From Morchella semilibera (Eukaryota; Ascomycota; Pezizomycetes; Pezizales; Morchellaceae): a stretch of DNA of 64,000 bases. Position 1 is the first letter of the stretch, and each line of letters opens with the position of its first letter. This document shows positions 48,040 to 59,166 of this stretch, one piece after another. The stretch is from the NCBI GenBank assembly GCA_009192285.1, contig WBVU01000015.1, forward strand, positions 372,001 to 436,000, written 5' to 3'. The notes beneath the pieces are model-generated. The model saw only the letters and a program-made list of their open reading frames with translations, searched no databases and was not told where the DNA came from. The position numbers were made by a program, and so were the translations under genes.

Positions 48040-50272
48040 ATGAGTGAGCACGAAGCATCCAGCTCCAATCCTTGCCTGGCATTTCATTGGTAGGATACCT
48101 TTTAAACTCCAGCCCCCGCTATAATAGCAGCATAGACTAAGGAACCTCTATACAGGCCGGATGAACAGGCAAAAACTGTAGAAGTGGTCTCATCCTTGAA
48201 CGAATGGAAGCTTCCGGGATTCAAGCTTGAGCGGTGTCCTTATGGGGGGTTTGCCTGCTTCTTAGGGCAGCAAGAGCCTTTCGATGAGATACACTTCAAA
48301 GTAAGTCACTGTGCAGGACATCGGCATCAATATTCATACTGATGATAACTGTAGTTTGTCATCGATGGCTCCAGGTGGGAAGTCGACCGAAATCTCCCAG
48401 TCTTTGTCGATGAATTGGGGAACGAAAACAATATATGGACCCCAGAGCAGGCTACTAATCATCATGATGCTTGCATATTAAATGTCCAGAGGCAGCAGAC
48501 TTTATCAAGGGTCGACATGGGGGAGCTCTGCAGACTAGCTCTTGCTGCTCATGGCCTATATGATCAACATTGCAATGAGTTAGAGTGCATCGTCGACAGG
48601 ATAGTATCAGACACTGGTCGATTTACTCTTCCCATATCGGGAACCTTGGAAGTGTTTGTTCTATTACGGTTTCAGCCAAGGCAACATATAGTCTTTTCAA
48701 ATCAATTCGAAAGAAACGGAAAGAGCAATTTAGAAGATGTTTGGGTAGCCGCATTTCCTGCTGATACTAGCTCAAACCCATATTTACCTCTCTATGTGAG
48801 CCTCAGTAACTCAGAGAAAGAGAGAAGGATGGAGAGCGAGTGTGCTACTCTACGGTTTCTGAAAGAGCATACATCTCTCCCTGTTCCTGAAGTATTTTCG
48901 TATGATGTCCGGTACCCTCCAGTTAAAGATTTAACTTGGGAGCAAAAAGTACACGACAAGCGTGCTGGTATAATCAACAAAGTTGAGTGGCCATTTATCT
49001 TGATGGAAAAGCTTGGAGGCTTGTCATTTCAACACTATTGGTCAATCATTGGAAACCCAAGTGAACAGGATCCAGACCTCCAAGACATTAACATGAGGCG
49101 ACAAAAGGTGTGTGATCTTATAAAAAACAGAGAATGTCTAATTCTAATGTTTAAGGCAGATCTTTGAGCAACTAGCGATGTATCAGTTGGAATTGGCAAG
49201 GCATCCAATTGCGGCATGCGGCTATCTAACTCTCAATATTAGTTACTGGCATAGACCGGACAAAAACTTTCGCACACCGAAGGCATCGTTTGGAGTCCGT
49301 CCATGTATCTTTGATACCTGCAAACCATTTACAGACTCTGTTGTTACTGCTTTCCCCGATCGTCGGGCCAGATTATGCTTCCCATTGGCAAACTCAATCA
49401 ACTGTCTAAGCTCCATCACAGCCCGTTTTAATCACCTTTTTTCTCACAACTCGAAACGCCCACGAGTAATCAGTGATCCGACGGCTGAAACCGAAAAGGA
49501 TCATTTTATTGCTCTCGAACAAATGAGGTCTCTCGTATTTGAAGCACTTGGCCCAAATTATGAGACGGGTCCATTTGTTCTTCAACATGCCAACTTATTC
49601 CCGCAAAATATCTTTCTCGCTGCCAACTCTGAGAAAGACTTCACGATAAGTGGCATCATCGACTGGGATTTCGCATCCTCGGTGCCGATTCAGATCAGTG
49701 CATGTCCTCCGCGAATGTGCTTAGGTCGACTACAAATTAATAACGACAAAGATGTCCAGGAAATCCAAGCTTCTGGCATATTTCGTTCACCAATCTTTCC
49801 GCAGGGTGTGCTTGAGATGCAAAGAACTGAGTATTTTGCATGCCTGGAACGAATTGAGGACATTGTAGAGACAAAAGAGGGACAAGGGCTCGCTGTATGC
49901 TGGGATTTGACAGGGACTAAAAGGCGCTTGTCCGAGGTGCTGAGACAAGAGATGATACTGGCTGTGTATATTTTGGACGAAATTTGCAGCACGTCCCTAC
50001 AAGCCCTTACTGGGAGGGTTGCTCATATGCATCTGCCACTAGTTTTTGAAATGATAAGAGGTCATAAGTGGTGCGATGTGAAGGAAGATATTTTGAAGTA
50101 TGGAACAATGCGCTATGCAGCTGAAAGATGGGAGAAGGGGCAAAAAGACTTGGATCATCAGCAGCCGTTTGTTTTACAGACAGAACGTTCGAATCAGTCG
50201 GCTAATTCAGGGGAAAGTTTCTTGGGTCAAAGAGCCGTTTCACTGCTAGGATGTCTAGATTCAGGTATTTAA
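48040..50272 (+). CDS. AMPK-type glycan-binding domain (CBM48-like) fused to an APH-like phosphotransferase fold
   Basis: Four exons, 48040-48089, 48156-48300, 48355-49107 and 49160-50272, join in frame (686 aa). Residues about 14-95 match the AMPK-beta/CBM48 early-set domain: a FHWPDEQAKTVEVVSSLNEW start, a GGFACFL strand, FKFVIDGSRW, and the closing NENNIWTP seen in fungal Mdg1/Crp1-type domains. The rest resembles fungal aminoglycoside-phosphotransferase (PF01636-like) proteins: helix ESECATLRFLKEHTSLPVPEVF, PFILMEKLGG hinge region, catalytic-loop region LQHANLFPQN (459-466) and metal-binding SGIIDWDFAS (D484). The usual loop is HxDxxxxN; here Asn461 stands where the catalytic Asp is expected, so activity is doubtful. 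No signal peptide or membrane segment. Substrate unknown. The domain calls are by eye from motifs; the kinase half is firmer than the CBM half. Confidence 0.8.
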
Positions 50273-50784
50273 GCTTATAAGAGCCATCAACCTAAAGCTA
50301 TTGATGTATATCATTTGATATATCTATTACATATATCTACTTAGAGGACAAGAGGTGGAGTGGGTTTGAGGAAGAGGTTGGATCAATCTTGTACTAATCA
50401 ATAACTGTAGCAATTTAGCCATAAACAAGATAATTGGAAAAGTAATAAGAACTAGAGTAGATTTCCACTATGTGCATAGCGGGTAACTCGTTCTAAATTA
50501 TTGCTCTGAGGCTTAGGTACTGTGGTTATAGACTACGAGTGATCTCATATGACTATAAAATTCCTCTTCATAGAGATACTGTACTGTACTTTAAAACTCG
50601 TTCCCTATAGAAATCTGTGCTAGGTCTTAAAAATGAAATCTACACAGCGTTAGATATCTATACGTTAATTCTGCTGTAACGTGTTCGGTTCTTTATGATT
50701 ACATAAGCAATCGTCCACGACTTGACAGGGCCATGCTAGCTAGGATTCATCGCATCCCACAAGGAAACCCACTATGCGCTAGCG
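50273..50784. other. short intergenic region
   Basis: AT-rich, 0.5 kb, between the fusion gene stop and the micro-exon start of the VanZ-like gene. No gene is seen. Confidence 0.5.
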
Positions 50785-51504
50785 ATGAGGTTTGCGAGTC
50801 CCTCCTGAGTCTATATTTCTTTATTTCTAGCTACTATAGGTCTAATGATCTATCAGGATCCGAGCTCCATTCGCCGGCGCCTTCTGCGCTTTTACGCTTC
50901 TTGCTGCATACCTGGGTTTATCCGAAATTCAGGTTCCGGTCAACGATAAACTCCTCCACTTCATCACCTTCTTTATATTGACGGTACTACCAACCAAAAT
51001 ACATTTTGCTGGTGCATTGCACTGATTAAAGCTAGCTATGTTTTTACTGGATCCTGGAAACGAGTAGGAGGAGAATTGTCAACTTTACCCTAATTGTAGG
51101 TGGATATAGCTCTATTACATGGTTAATGATACGAAATATTTACTATTTAAACAGATATGTACACTTGTAGGAGGAGTCGGGAGTGAGTTTTTGCAATCGG
51201 CCGTCACTGTGAGTCTTCTTACCACCAGATATTCTGTGTGTATACTGATAGGGCCATCCACAAGGCACGCCAATTTGACCCCTTCGATATACTAGCAAAC
51301 CTTGTCGGTTCTGTAGGGGCGCTTTTGTTGTCAACCTGGTATCACAAAAGGATGCTAGAGCGAAAGCGACAGGCAAAGAAGTACCACCCGGTACCTGGTG
51401 AGGATGTAGGTGAAGGTGAAGAAATGGAGGACCTAGAAACTGGAAGGGTAGATGCCAATGATGAGGGTGGGGGTGAGGAGCAGGGTAATGGGGACGCGAA
51501 ATGA
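50785..51504 (+). CDS. VanZ-like small membrane protein with 5-nt first coding exon
   Basis: Five exons: 50785-50789 (ATGAG), 50857-50983, 51036-51099, 51171-51208, 51229-51504. They join in frame to 169 aa. The frame at 50857 is closed by a stop just upstream, so the start must lie in an earlier exon. ATG-AG followed by GT at 50790 supplies it and yields the N-terminus MRIRAPFAGA. The first hydrophobic helix (FCAFTLLAAYLGL) precedes the family core VPVNDKLLHFITFF. Next come a second helix, FYWILETSRRRIVNF, the GGVGSEFLQSAVT block, and FDPFDILANLVGSVGALLL. The tail is acidic and Gly-rich. The VNDKLLHF and FD-x2-D-x3-N-x-G motifs are those of VanZ-like proteins common in fungi; their function is unknown. 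The junction before exon 5 is the least certain. Confidence 0.8.
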
Positions 51505-53606
51505 TTGGGAGCGGCGAATTCTGAAGCTTGTGGTTTTTCCCCATCTTGTTTTATCTGCCGGTATTTACCTTTTTTCCCCATCTAATCAATGGATGGAGTG
51601 CGGAAGTTTATAACAAAGGCAGATTTTCTATCCTATCACTTCGAACTTGATCATCCCCGCACCCGCCTCGCCCCGCCTCCCCCCCCCCCGCACCCGTCAA
51701 CCACCATTTGAGATGGCGATGCGATGAGTTGCAGCTGCGCCGCCCAATCAGAATCCATTACGATCCCGACCAGCCTAGCAAGAGAAAGGGAAAGATCTGC
51801 AGTGTTCCTGGAACGCCACCTTGAAGGTTGCTTACTGACAACTCTCTGTGTCCTGGAACTTCTTTCACTTCATGCATGAATTTAGCTATTTTCCGATTTA
51901 GTTTTGCAATGAGATGTTTCAATGTGGCATGTGAAGATGAGGTGTCTGGTCAACACGTGACTAAATCATTTGTGTGTTGGGTGAGAATAATCTCGAGAAA
52001 TATCGATGCCTCTTTGCACCTAAAATGACCACTTTATCTGATGACAGTAAGTTATTCGATCTACCATTGTTTGGGGGCCGAGGAAGAGGCGAGGAAATGA
52101 CCAAAACTTGACACCCGCGTGACCCCTTGCTTGACGCAGCCTTATTCAGGCACAATTCATGGTATTTTGATAAGATCAATAATACAGTACCGATCCACTA
52201 GGAGACGTACGTGACAGTTGATATTTCCCCTTGAAACTTCATCGGTCGATGAGCACTCAGGCAACTAGCTGAAACAAATGTATTGGACCTAGGAACACAA
52301 AGGTGGTCCGATAAGAGACAGGGAGAGCACCGGCTACGCGGCGATCTCAGTCCCCTGAGCATCCGAAACTCAATTAACTAAACCCTATAATATGGGATAT
52401 CTACTTCTTAAAGATCTTGACTTGGGAATATATCTAAGGGAAAGTACATGTAGCTTTGCTCTTGGGCGCTCCAGCAGTATTCGGGACGGAGTCGACAAGG
52501 CGAACTTTTATAGAAAGCTCCGTCTCCAAGAACGTAGTACATTGTAACCATCTTGTGCGCTGCAATCACTGACTGCATGTTTATCACTCCAACTATAGTT
52601 GTAGTTCTTGGGGCATTGCCCAGATATGAATCTTGGGTTAACTTTCTTCCTACTACTAAATGTCCCGGAGCGGTGACCGGGGCTTACCTACGTCATGGCC
52701 CACGCGCTTCCAAAAACGGAATGGCCTAAAGTTTAAAAGTGCGCCTTGTGATGCGGAAATTCGGAGCGAGTGATCACCCGTGACACAGGCCGACATGACA
52801 ACTATGACAACTCATCCCCTTGGCTGCTAGAGTAGTATGTCGCCCCCACAAACCATGATAGCTAGGATGTCACCAGATCTAGATCTAGATTTGACGAACC
52901 ATTTGTCTAATTTTACATGACCTCGGTCAAAGCAGAAGAGCTCTGTCAATAAAAATGTTTCGCCAACTCTAAGTGGCAGAACAATAGGTAGTAAGTAATA
53001 TGAATACAGATACATGATAATACCGAGTTATGATTCCAAATCAGAACACGTGGAGTAGCTTAAAAAAAAAGGATTTCAAACTCCATGCCTTTGCCTTGCC
53101 TTACCCTGCCTTACCCGTCCCCCCACCTCCCACGAGCGCCCATTTGCTTGCTATGATGATGAAGATGACGATGATGATGACATGAAATGGAACGGAAAAA
53201 ATAAAACTGATACACATAAAAAAAATAAAAAAAAAATAACAACTCCAGTTCCTTTATTCCATGCCTACTCTCCCTCAAAAATTTAATGGAAAGATAATGA
53301 AATAGAAAATGAAATATGCAAATCCCTTGAACTAAGAAAGAAGAAAAAAAAAGAAAAAAAAGAGAAATCCATAAAAACACAGCAGCGAGAAGTATATAGG
53401 TCGGTCATGAATCAAACGCCTTACTACCGTAGAGTAAAAATGAAAGGGAAAAAAATGAGAAAGGAAAAAATGAGAAGGTAAAAAGGCGCCCCCCCGCCCC
53501 CCCGCCCCCCCGCCCCCCCAAACCAAGACCTAAAGCTAAACGAATGTTTGTCGTCTTTCGGGTCGGAGGTGTAATAAATGTGTATGCTATTCGACGATGT
53601 GGGCTA
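51505..53606. other. intergenic region, 2.1 kb
   Basis: No gene is supported. It contains a C-run (51679-51688), AT-rich low-complexity sequence, a GATGAT repeat near 53155-53180, A-runs (53218-53240, 53340-53365) and the C7G minisatellite at 53488-53519 close to the tyrosine phosphatase 3' end. Confidence 0.5.
53488..53519. repeat. four tandem GCCCCCCC units (G-quadruplex candidate on minus strand)
   Basis: Four runs of seven C, each preceded by a single G. On the minus strand, which is the sense strand of the adjacent phosphatase gene, this is four G7 runs with one-base loops. It lies 88-119 bp downstream of that gene's stop codon, so probably in its 3' UTR or terminator. Confidence 0.85.
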
Positions 53607-55146
53607 CTATGAGTGCAGGTGCACTCCTCCATCAGCTTTGCACTCTTCATCTGGTTTGACTATGTCTTCATAGTCATTATCACTATCACCATCTGTGGAC
53701 GTACCCGGAGGCGAAGCCGACTTTCCCCGCCGCTGAAATTTCTCCTTAAGCACTTGATACAAAAATTCGTACTGCACCTGACTCTGCACCATGTACATTC
53801 GCTGTTCACGGAGTTGATTGACAGTCTCAAAGATGAGATCCTCGCGCTCGTCGGCAGTGATCGCGCCTGCGTCAATCTCGCGGATGAAGTGGTCGAGTGT
53901 TACAAAAGTGCCTGACCTACCAACACCAGCACTACCTATATAATGCACAATTGATTAGCAGATAATAGCTATTGATGGGACTTAGGAAGGGGGCTGACAA
54001 TGGACAATGAGCGGGTTGTGGGGGCCGCTGTTCTTCTCGTTTGCTAGCTTCACGGTCTCGAGTAGTGCATTGCGGTCTTCACCCTCTGGCACATGGAAGT
54101 CTGGCCATCCCTTAAATAATAGGTGCCATACTGTTTTCTCCTTATCGCCGACCTTCAGAACTAGTTTCCGCACTGTACACGAGCTGCGCTTATCTTTGGT
54201 CTTCTCAACACACTTGATAGTCGCATTAAACCCGTCCCCAAACTCGTCGTCACCGTTAACTGCCCACGCTTCGTCCTCAACCTTCTCCGGGAAGTACTGG
54301 AAGCACTTGTCTCGCCCCAATTCGAACGTTTTCGTGAGCATCACAATCACCGCAACGTCGTCGGTTTCGTGCCAAATCATTCGCCATATGTGGTTGAACT
54401 GTCCTTCTTTCGGGCCCTAGCACGCTAGTTAGCCCTCAATCCGTACAACTGCTTCAATGCGGGGTCCACAAACCTGGGTGCAGATATACCGCTTGACGGA
54501 ATTATCTTTACGGCTGGTCAATGTGATTGGAGAAGCATTGATATAGTCACAGTGCTCCTCGGGAACCTTTAGCTTAATGCGATTGTGCTCCCACGCTGCA
54601 ATGTTGGAATATCTGTTCCGGGAGCTGACTTCAGGAGAGTCGTCGAGTCGCCATTTAGAGTCTTCCTCAGTGTTTACGAGACTCTGGGTTAGGCGTTCAC
54701 CCTGTAGATACTCAAGTTCCAGGAACTTTCGTCGGATCTCTGAAGAAGGTGTTAAAACAAACATTAGCACACTAAACTTCTAGTCGCGGACAATAGTAGA
54801 AGCTGTATATAGAAAAAGGCAGTTATGTTTTCTTATTAGAGTTGCCCCACAACCCTGAATGGGTCGTTTCAACCTCATCTCATCGCTCATACCGCTTATT
54901 CTTTCCCTCATCAACGCAATGACGGCGGGGTGGGCAAAAAAAAAAAGCAAACAAGACAAGAAAACAAAAAAATAAAGAATAAAGAATAAAGAATAAAGAA
55001 TAAAGAATAAAGAATAAAAGAGCTCGCCGACATCTAGCACATACCAATATGGGATTGTAGCAAAAACCTCGGAATGCCTCTATCAGCCGATCGGCCCCGT
55101 CGCCGAGACCTTGACATTCTTGGAGACGAGCGTGAAGAGACGGCAT
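53607..55146 (-). CDS. classical protein tyrosine phosphatase
   Basis: Removes phosphate from phosphotyrosine; fungal members often act on MAP kinases. Four exons, 55146-55068, 54739-54474, 54416-53999 and 53935-53607, close in frame (363 aa), so the protein is little more than the catalytic domain. All signatures are present: NRYSNIAAWEHNRIKL (phosphotyrosine-loop region), DYINASPI, FNHIWRMIW, WPD loop GWPDFHVP (D221), and the P-loop HCSAGVGRSG, assembled across intron 3 (C255 codon split T/GT; R261). The Gln loop region (QLREQRMYMVQSQVQY) is in the last exon. The catalytic set is intact. The start is the first in-frame ATG; the frame extends upstream without one. Intron 1 (328 nt) is long for this genome and contains an AATAAAG tandem repeat. 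Which yeast PTP it corresponds to is unclear. Confidence 0.92.
54970..55018. repeat. AATAAAG heptamer tandem repeat, about 7 copies
   Basis: Six exact copies plus one imperfect copy, in intron 1 of the tyrosine phosphatase gene. In the transcript sense the unit reads CTTTATT. Confidence 0.85.
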
Positions 55147-58100
55147 GATGGGGAGTCCCAGGTCTCCATGCAATGTGGTGGGACATTGGGAGGATTTGGC
55201 TAACTTGAGGAATATGTATAGTGAAAGATCTATGGGTAATGGCGAAGGTGATTGTTATGGAAATCGTTTTGAACGACTGACCCTTTACGGGATTGGCACC
55301 TGCAGGAGATTTTTTGTTTGGGCGAGTAAGAAGTTTATGTGGTGATGTTTGGGTGGTTGCGATCGGTGGAGGGGTGTTGGTAGTTGTGCGGTAGTGGGGT
55401 GGGAGAGGAGACCTTATGAGGAGTGAGGACTTGGGATAGGCGGCTGGTTTGTAGATCGCGTGGTGGGGAGAGGAGCTATGAATACATATGTGTGATTTTC
55501 GGAGGGAGGAATGGGATGGGATGGGGGGGGGTATTTAGGGAGAAAAGAAAGAGTGTGGAGCAGAGATGGCAAATGCGTGAATGTGGCAGAGTGAAATCAG
55601 TTCAGGGAAGGGCACGAGAACTGATTGCTTGAAGAGAGTTGCGGAATTATTGATCGATTGAGGTGTGAGAGAGAGCGAGTGAGCGAGCATGTGGGAGTTT
55701 CGTATGTGTGTGTGGCCCCTAACTACATGTACTGAGCAACTACATCATGTACCTAACTGTGTCGGAGTAAGTGCTAGTCTGTCAGGCAGACTGCGGATAA
55801 TGGTTTGTTTTGTTCAATATCAGTCCTCACTCGCTGGACGAAGTACATGTAATTATTTATTCCTTCTCATGTCATGTCCTTTTCATCTTCCTATCCTATC
55901 CTTTCCTTTCAAGAAAGGGATGAGCCCCCCCCCCCTCGTTCTCTGCAACAAGCAACAGCGGCTGGCGGAACTTCACTTTTGACCGGGGTTATTGGTTCTT
56001 GGAGTTGGTATCAAAGGGTACGGACATACATGTATTTGCATGCAGTATTTAGATCTAGAGTCTCTATAAGTTGTATCATACGAAATGTGGTTTAGCTAGC
56101 CTTTCTAATGTCAAGAAGGACCAGGGACGCAACGGAGGGAGACCCTGGATTGGACCCTGACCAGATGCGAGTAAGACTACTACTCTAGTGAACGAGTCAA
56201 CTCCAAGTTTTCCCTGTCCCACATATCGACCGTAGGGCGTAACTACACATGTATGTCTAGAATCTGGATATAGCTTCAACACAGCTAGAAGCACAGAAAG
56301 GTGATCGAGTCGACAATGTTCACTTCCGTATGTTTTTTTTTTCGACTTCTGCCTACTGCCATTCCCACATGTCATGTACCTACCACTAATGCCATGTCGC
56401 TGCTGCTTGACATATCTGCGGACTCTACCCGCACACCGGCTCGCTCTTCCCATCTTCATGTGAATTGTGGATCGTACCCTGCCCTCACAGAGAGCAGAGC
56501 CGCATACACCGCCGCTTTGGTCCAGAGAGATGGAGGGATGAGAAGGTAGGGCTATCTGCATGGGTTTGCATGTGGGGAGCAATGATTGGAGGGAAGCCCG
56601 TTAAACAACGATCTGGTCCTTGGTCTATCCACACAGCCTATCTTCTCATTTCGGTTTCTTTTTCACTTGCTTCACCTCACCTCGCAGCTTGCCACTGTGG
56701 GGAAGCTACTGAGACTAGATACCGGCTGATTTTCCTTCCTTTGTTGATCTCTCATACGTGTAAAGTGTGTACGAAGGGAAGGGGGATGACGATGGTGTCG
56801 TAGTAGTTGGAGGCGCCGTTGAGCTGAGAACCTTCCCCCAAGCTTCCAGAGGGACGGCGGCTCAAGTCCTGTGACGTCGGCGCACGGGCTAAGCACCTTT
56901 CCTCATGATGTTTCTGATAGAGAGGGGAGGCAGTTCAAGCAAGGCGCGCTGCCTGCATGTACTCTACCAAGAAACAGCAGCTCCCCCAGAAGCGGACCAG
57001 CACTTTGGTCACCAATTGAAAGGCACTCTCAATAGCGGCTACATGGACGTTATTTCGTAGATAGCAGTTAATGTATCTTTGACAGATGTCTCTTTTGGAC
57101 TCTGTAACCTGCCACGAGAGCTTACTGATACAGGTCTTTCGAAGTCTAAATAAATAGTAAAATTAATATCGAGAAACCCACAATGAAAATATTGATCACA
57201 TGTCCAGCTTCATCGCCGGCCGCCTAACCTTCTATTACAGAGAAGCGTGCTGCTTTTACTGGGTACTGGCAACGCCCGTTTTAGTCATCCTACCAAGCAT
57301 CTCTCTCTCCCTTTTTTTTTTTTTTTTCCCCTAGTTCCCCGGTTCACACAGAACGTGCATCCCGCCCGCATTTTTGCCCCTCCTCCACCAAAACCACATA
57401 CCATCGTCAGTGACAGAAAGGGAAAAAAAAAAAAAAAAATTACATTCAAAGAGATAGTGGGGGAAAGCGATTTCTCAACCAACAGTAGCAGCAAGGACAC
57501 CCCTTGTACATAACACTAAATCATATTTTCAATGATTTGGATACGTGTCTTTGAGGTATGTTAATTCACACGCCCCACTTTCTATTCTATTCATCTTCCT
57601 CGTCCCCTTCTTCGGCCTCACAGATACAGGATCTGCGGTTACAGAGTTATGCGCTGATATGAAAGGCAGGCCTGGCTCGTTGCAAGAGTTGAGTTCAACC
57701 CCCCCGCACTGGCTTCGTGGCATGGGGATCACTGCCGCCCACCAGCCTAGAAAGAAGGAAAGAAAAGAAAAAATTACAATCTCAGAGGGCGCACACACAT
57801 CATTCCACCCTACACGCTCCCTCTCACTACCTGCGCACACGCACCCGTATCAGGGCGCGCAGTCCGCAGCGGAGTACGCAGGGTAGGAATAAACCACATA
57901 ATAAAGATGGTGGCTCCGGGGAAGTGGCGTGGCAAACAAAGATTGAACTGCTTACTGACCAGAAAAGTTACTGAGGAGCCCGGCGTTTCATCGTGCGGTA
58001 ACAAATATTCACGGACGTTTGACGGGTGTGAGGAGAGTCGATTACAGCGAAATGGGCGGGACTAAGATTGACGGTTATTCTCCTTCCTCTGCTTCCCACC

Positions 58101-59166
58101 CTTTCCCCCGCACCTTCTTCCTCCCTTCCCAGGGGAATGAGGGATGTGGTGCGACTCCATGCTGACACGCGTTTCAGGTGCTGCTGAAGAAAGTGGCTTT
58201 AAGAAGTTTGTCAAGATATATGCCGAGGAGTTTAAAGAAACATTCCGGCGTCGGTAGTTGAGGCGCGGTAGCAGCTCCTTTCGTGTTTATGAAAGATGCG
58301 CTGTGGCTCAAATTTAAACCGGAGGTGACGATTACCACCAATCACAAGCAGCACTAGGTACCACTCAACTTTGTTACAATCAATCATTACCCCAAGCGAA
58401 CAGCATCGTCGTAAGACTCAAATTATTTCGCTTTTTATATTTATCATCTATTTCAACCGCTACCTCTCGTTTTCTTTATCTATTTCTTCCACATTTGCGT
58501 CGGACATCAATTGGGCTTTTTGACTATCACCTACGTTATTTGGCTCTCATTCCGTCCGTAGATCAAAGGGCACAAGCCCCCCAGCATACCAGCCGAATTC
58601 TCCTTTCATCAAAAGTTTTCTCCACGATGAATGGGTTTGGTCAATCGATGCACACATTACAGCTCCTATGTACTAATTACTTGTTCCAACCAGTCATTGT
58701 CCTTTTATATGGCGTGAATATATTCGTTTTCAAAATCTTAACCTCGGTCTCCCAAGTTAATGCAAGTTCACATGCTACATCATTGCCAAGCCCATAATAC
58801 CATGTTTCCAGCCAAGGAATCTGCTGGAAAATCTCTGTTTGCAATCAAAGTTGCGTAGATTATCATTGGCCGGTAATCTAGTTTTTGAAGAGTGATGTGG
58901 GTCGTGGCAAGGTCACACAACGTCATTCCTGCGCTCATACTGCAGTGGTCGTATCGAGCCCTCTTCTTGAATCTGGGGATTTGGGGGGGGGGGGGGGCGA
59001 TGAGCATATGTATATAAGAATTGCGTGTCGTCGCTATGTAGGTAGAGTAGAAGGGAATAATACAATACCGCATCTTATCGTGTGGCCCCTCCTATCTTGC
59101 CTATCAATTGACAAGCCAATTCCCATCTCCTAAGCTATCAAAGCACATCTAGTATATCATATCAGT
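55147..59166. other. large intergenic region, 4.0 kb
   Basis: No gene could be supported. It holds C-runs (55926-55935), T- and A-runs (57309-57327, 57424-57439), a G-run (58983-58996), TACATGTA copies (55723-55730, 55845-55852, 56027-56034) and CT-rich leader-like sequence (58430-58500). A possible terminal exon of 25 codons at about 58178-58257 is discussed under findings. Many short frames exist in 56-58 kb, but none shows a domain or coding-like pattern. Confidence 0.45.

Noticed and set aside
55147-55173. N-terminal extension of the tyrosine phosphatase (nine residues upstream of the ATG)
   Set aside because: The upstream codon is TTG, not ATG; the first in-frame ATG is at 55146.
57245-58165. 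Overlapping frames of about 80-113 codons on both strands
   Set aside because: None has a conserved motif; several start at non-ATG codons and all contain homopolymer-encoded runs of Lys or Phe.
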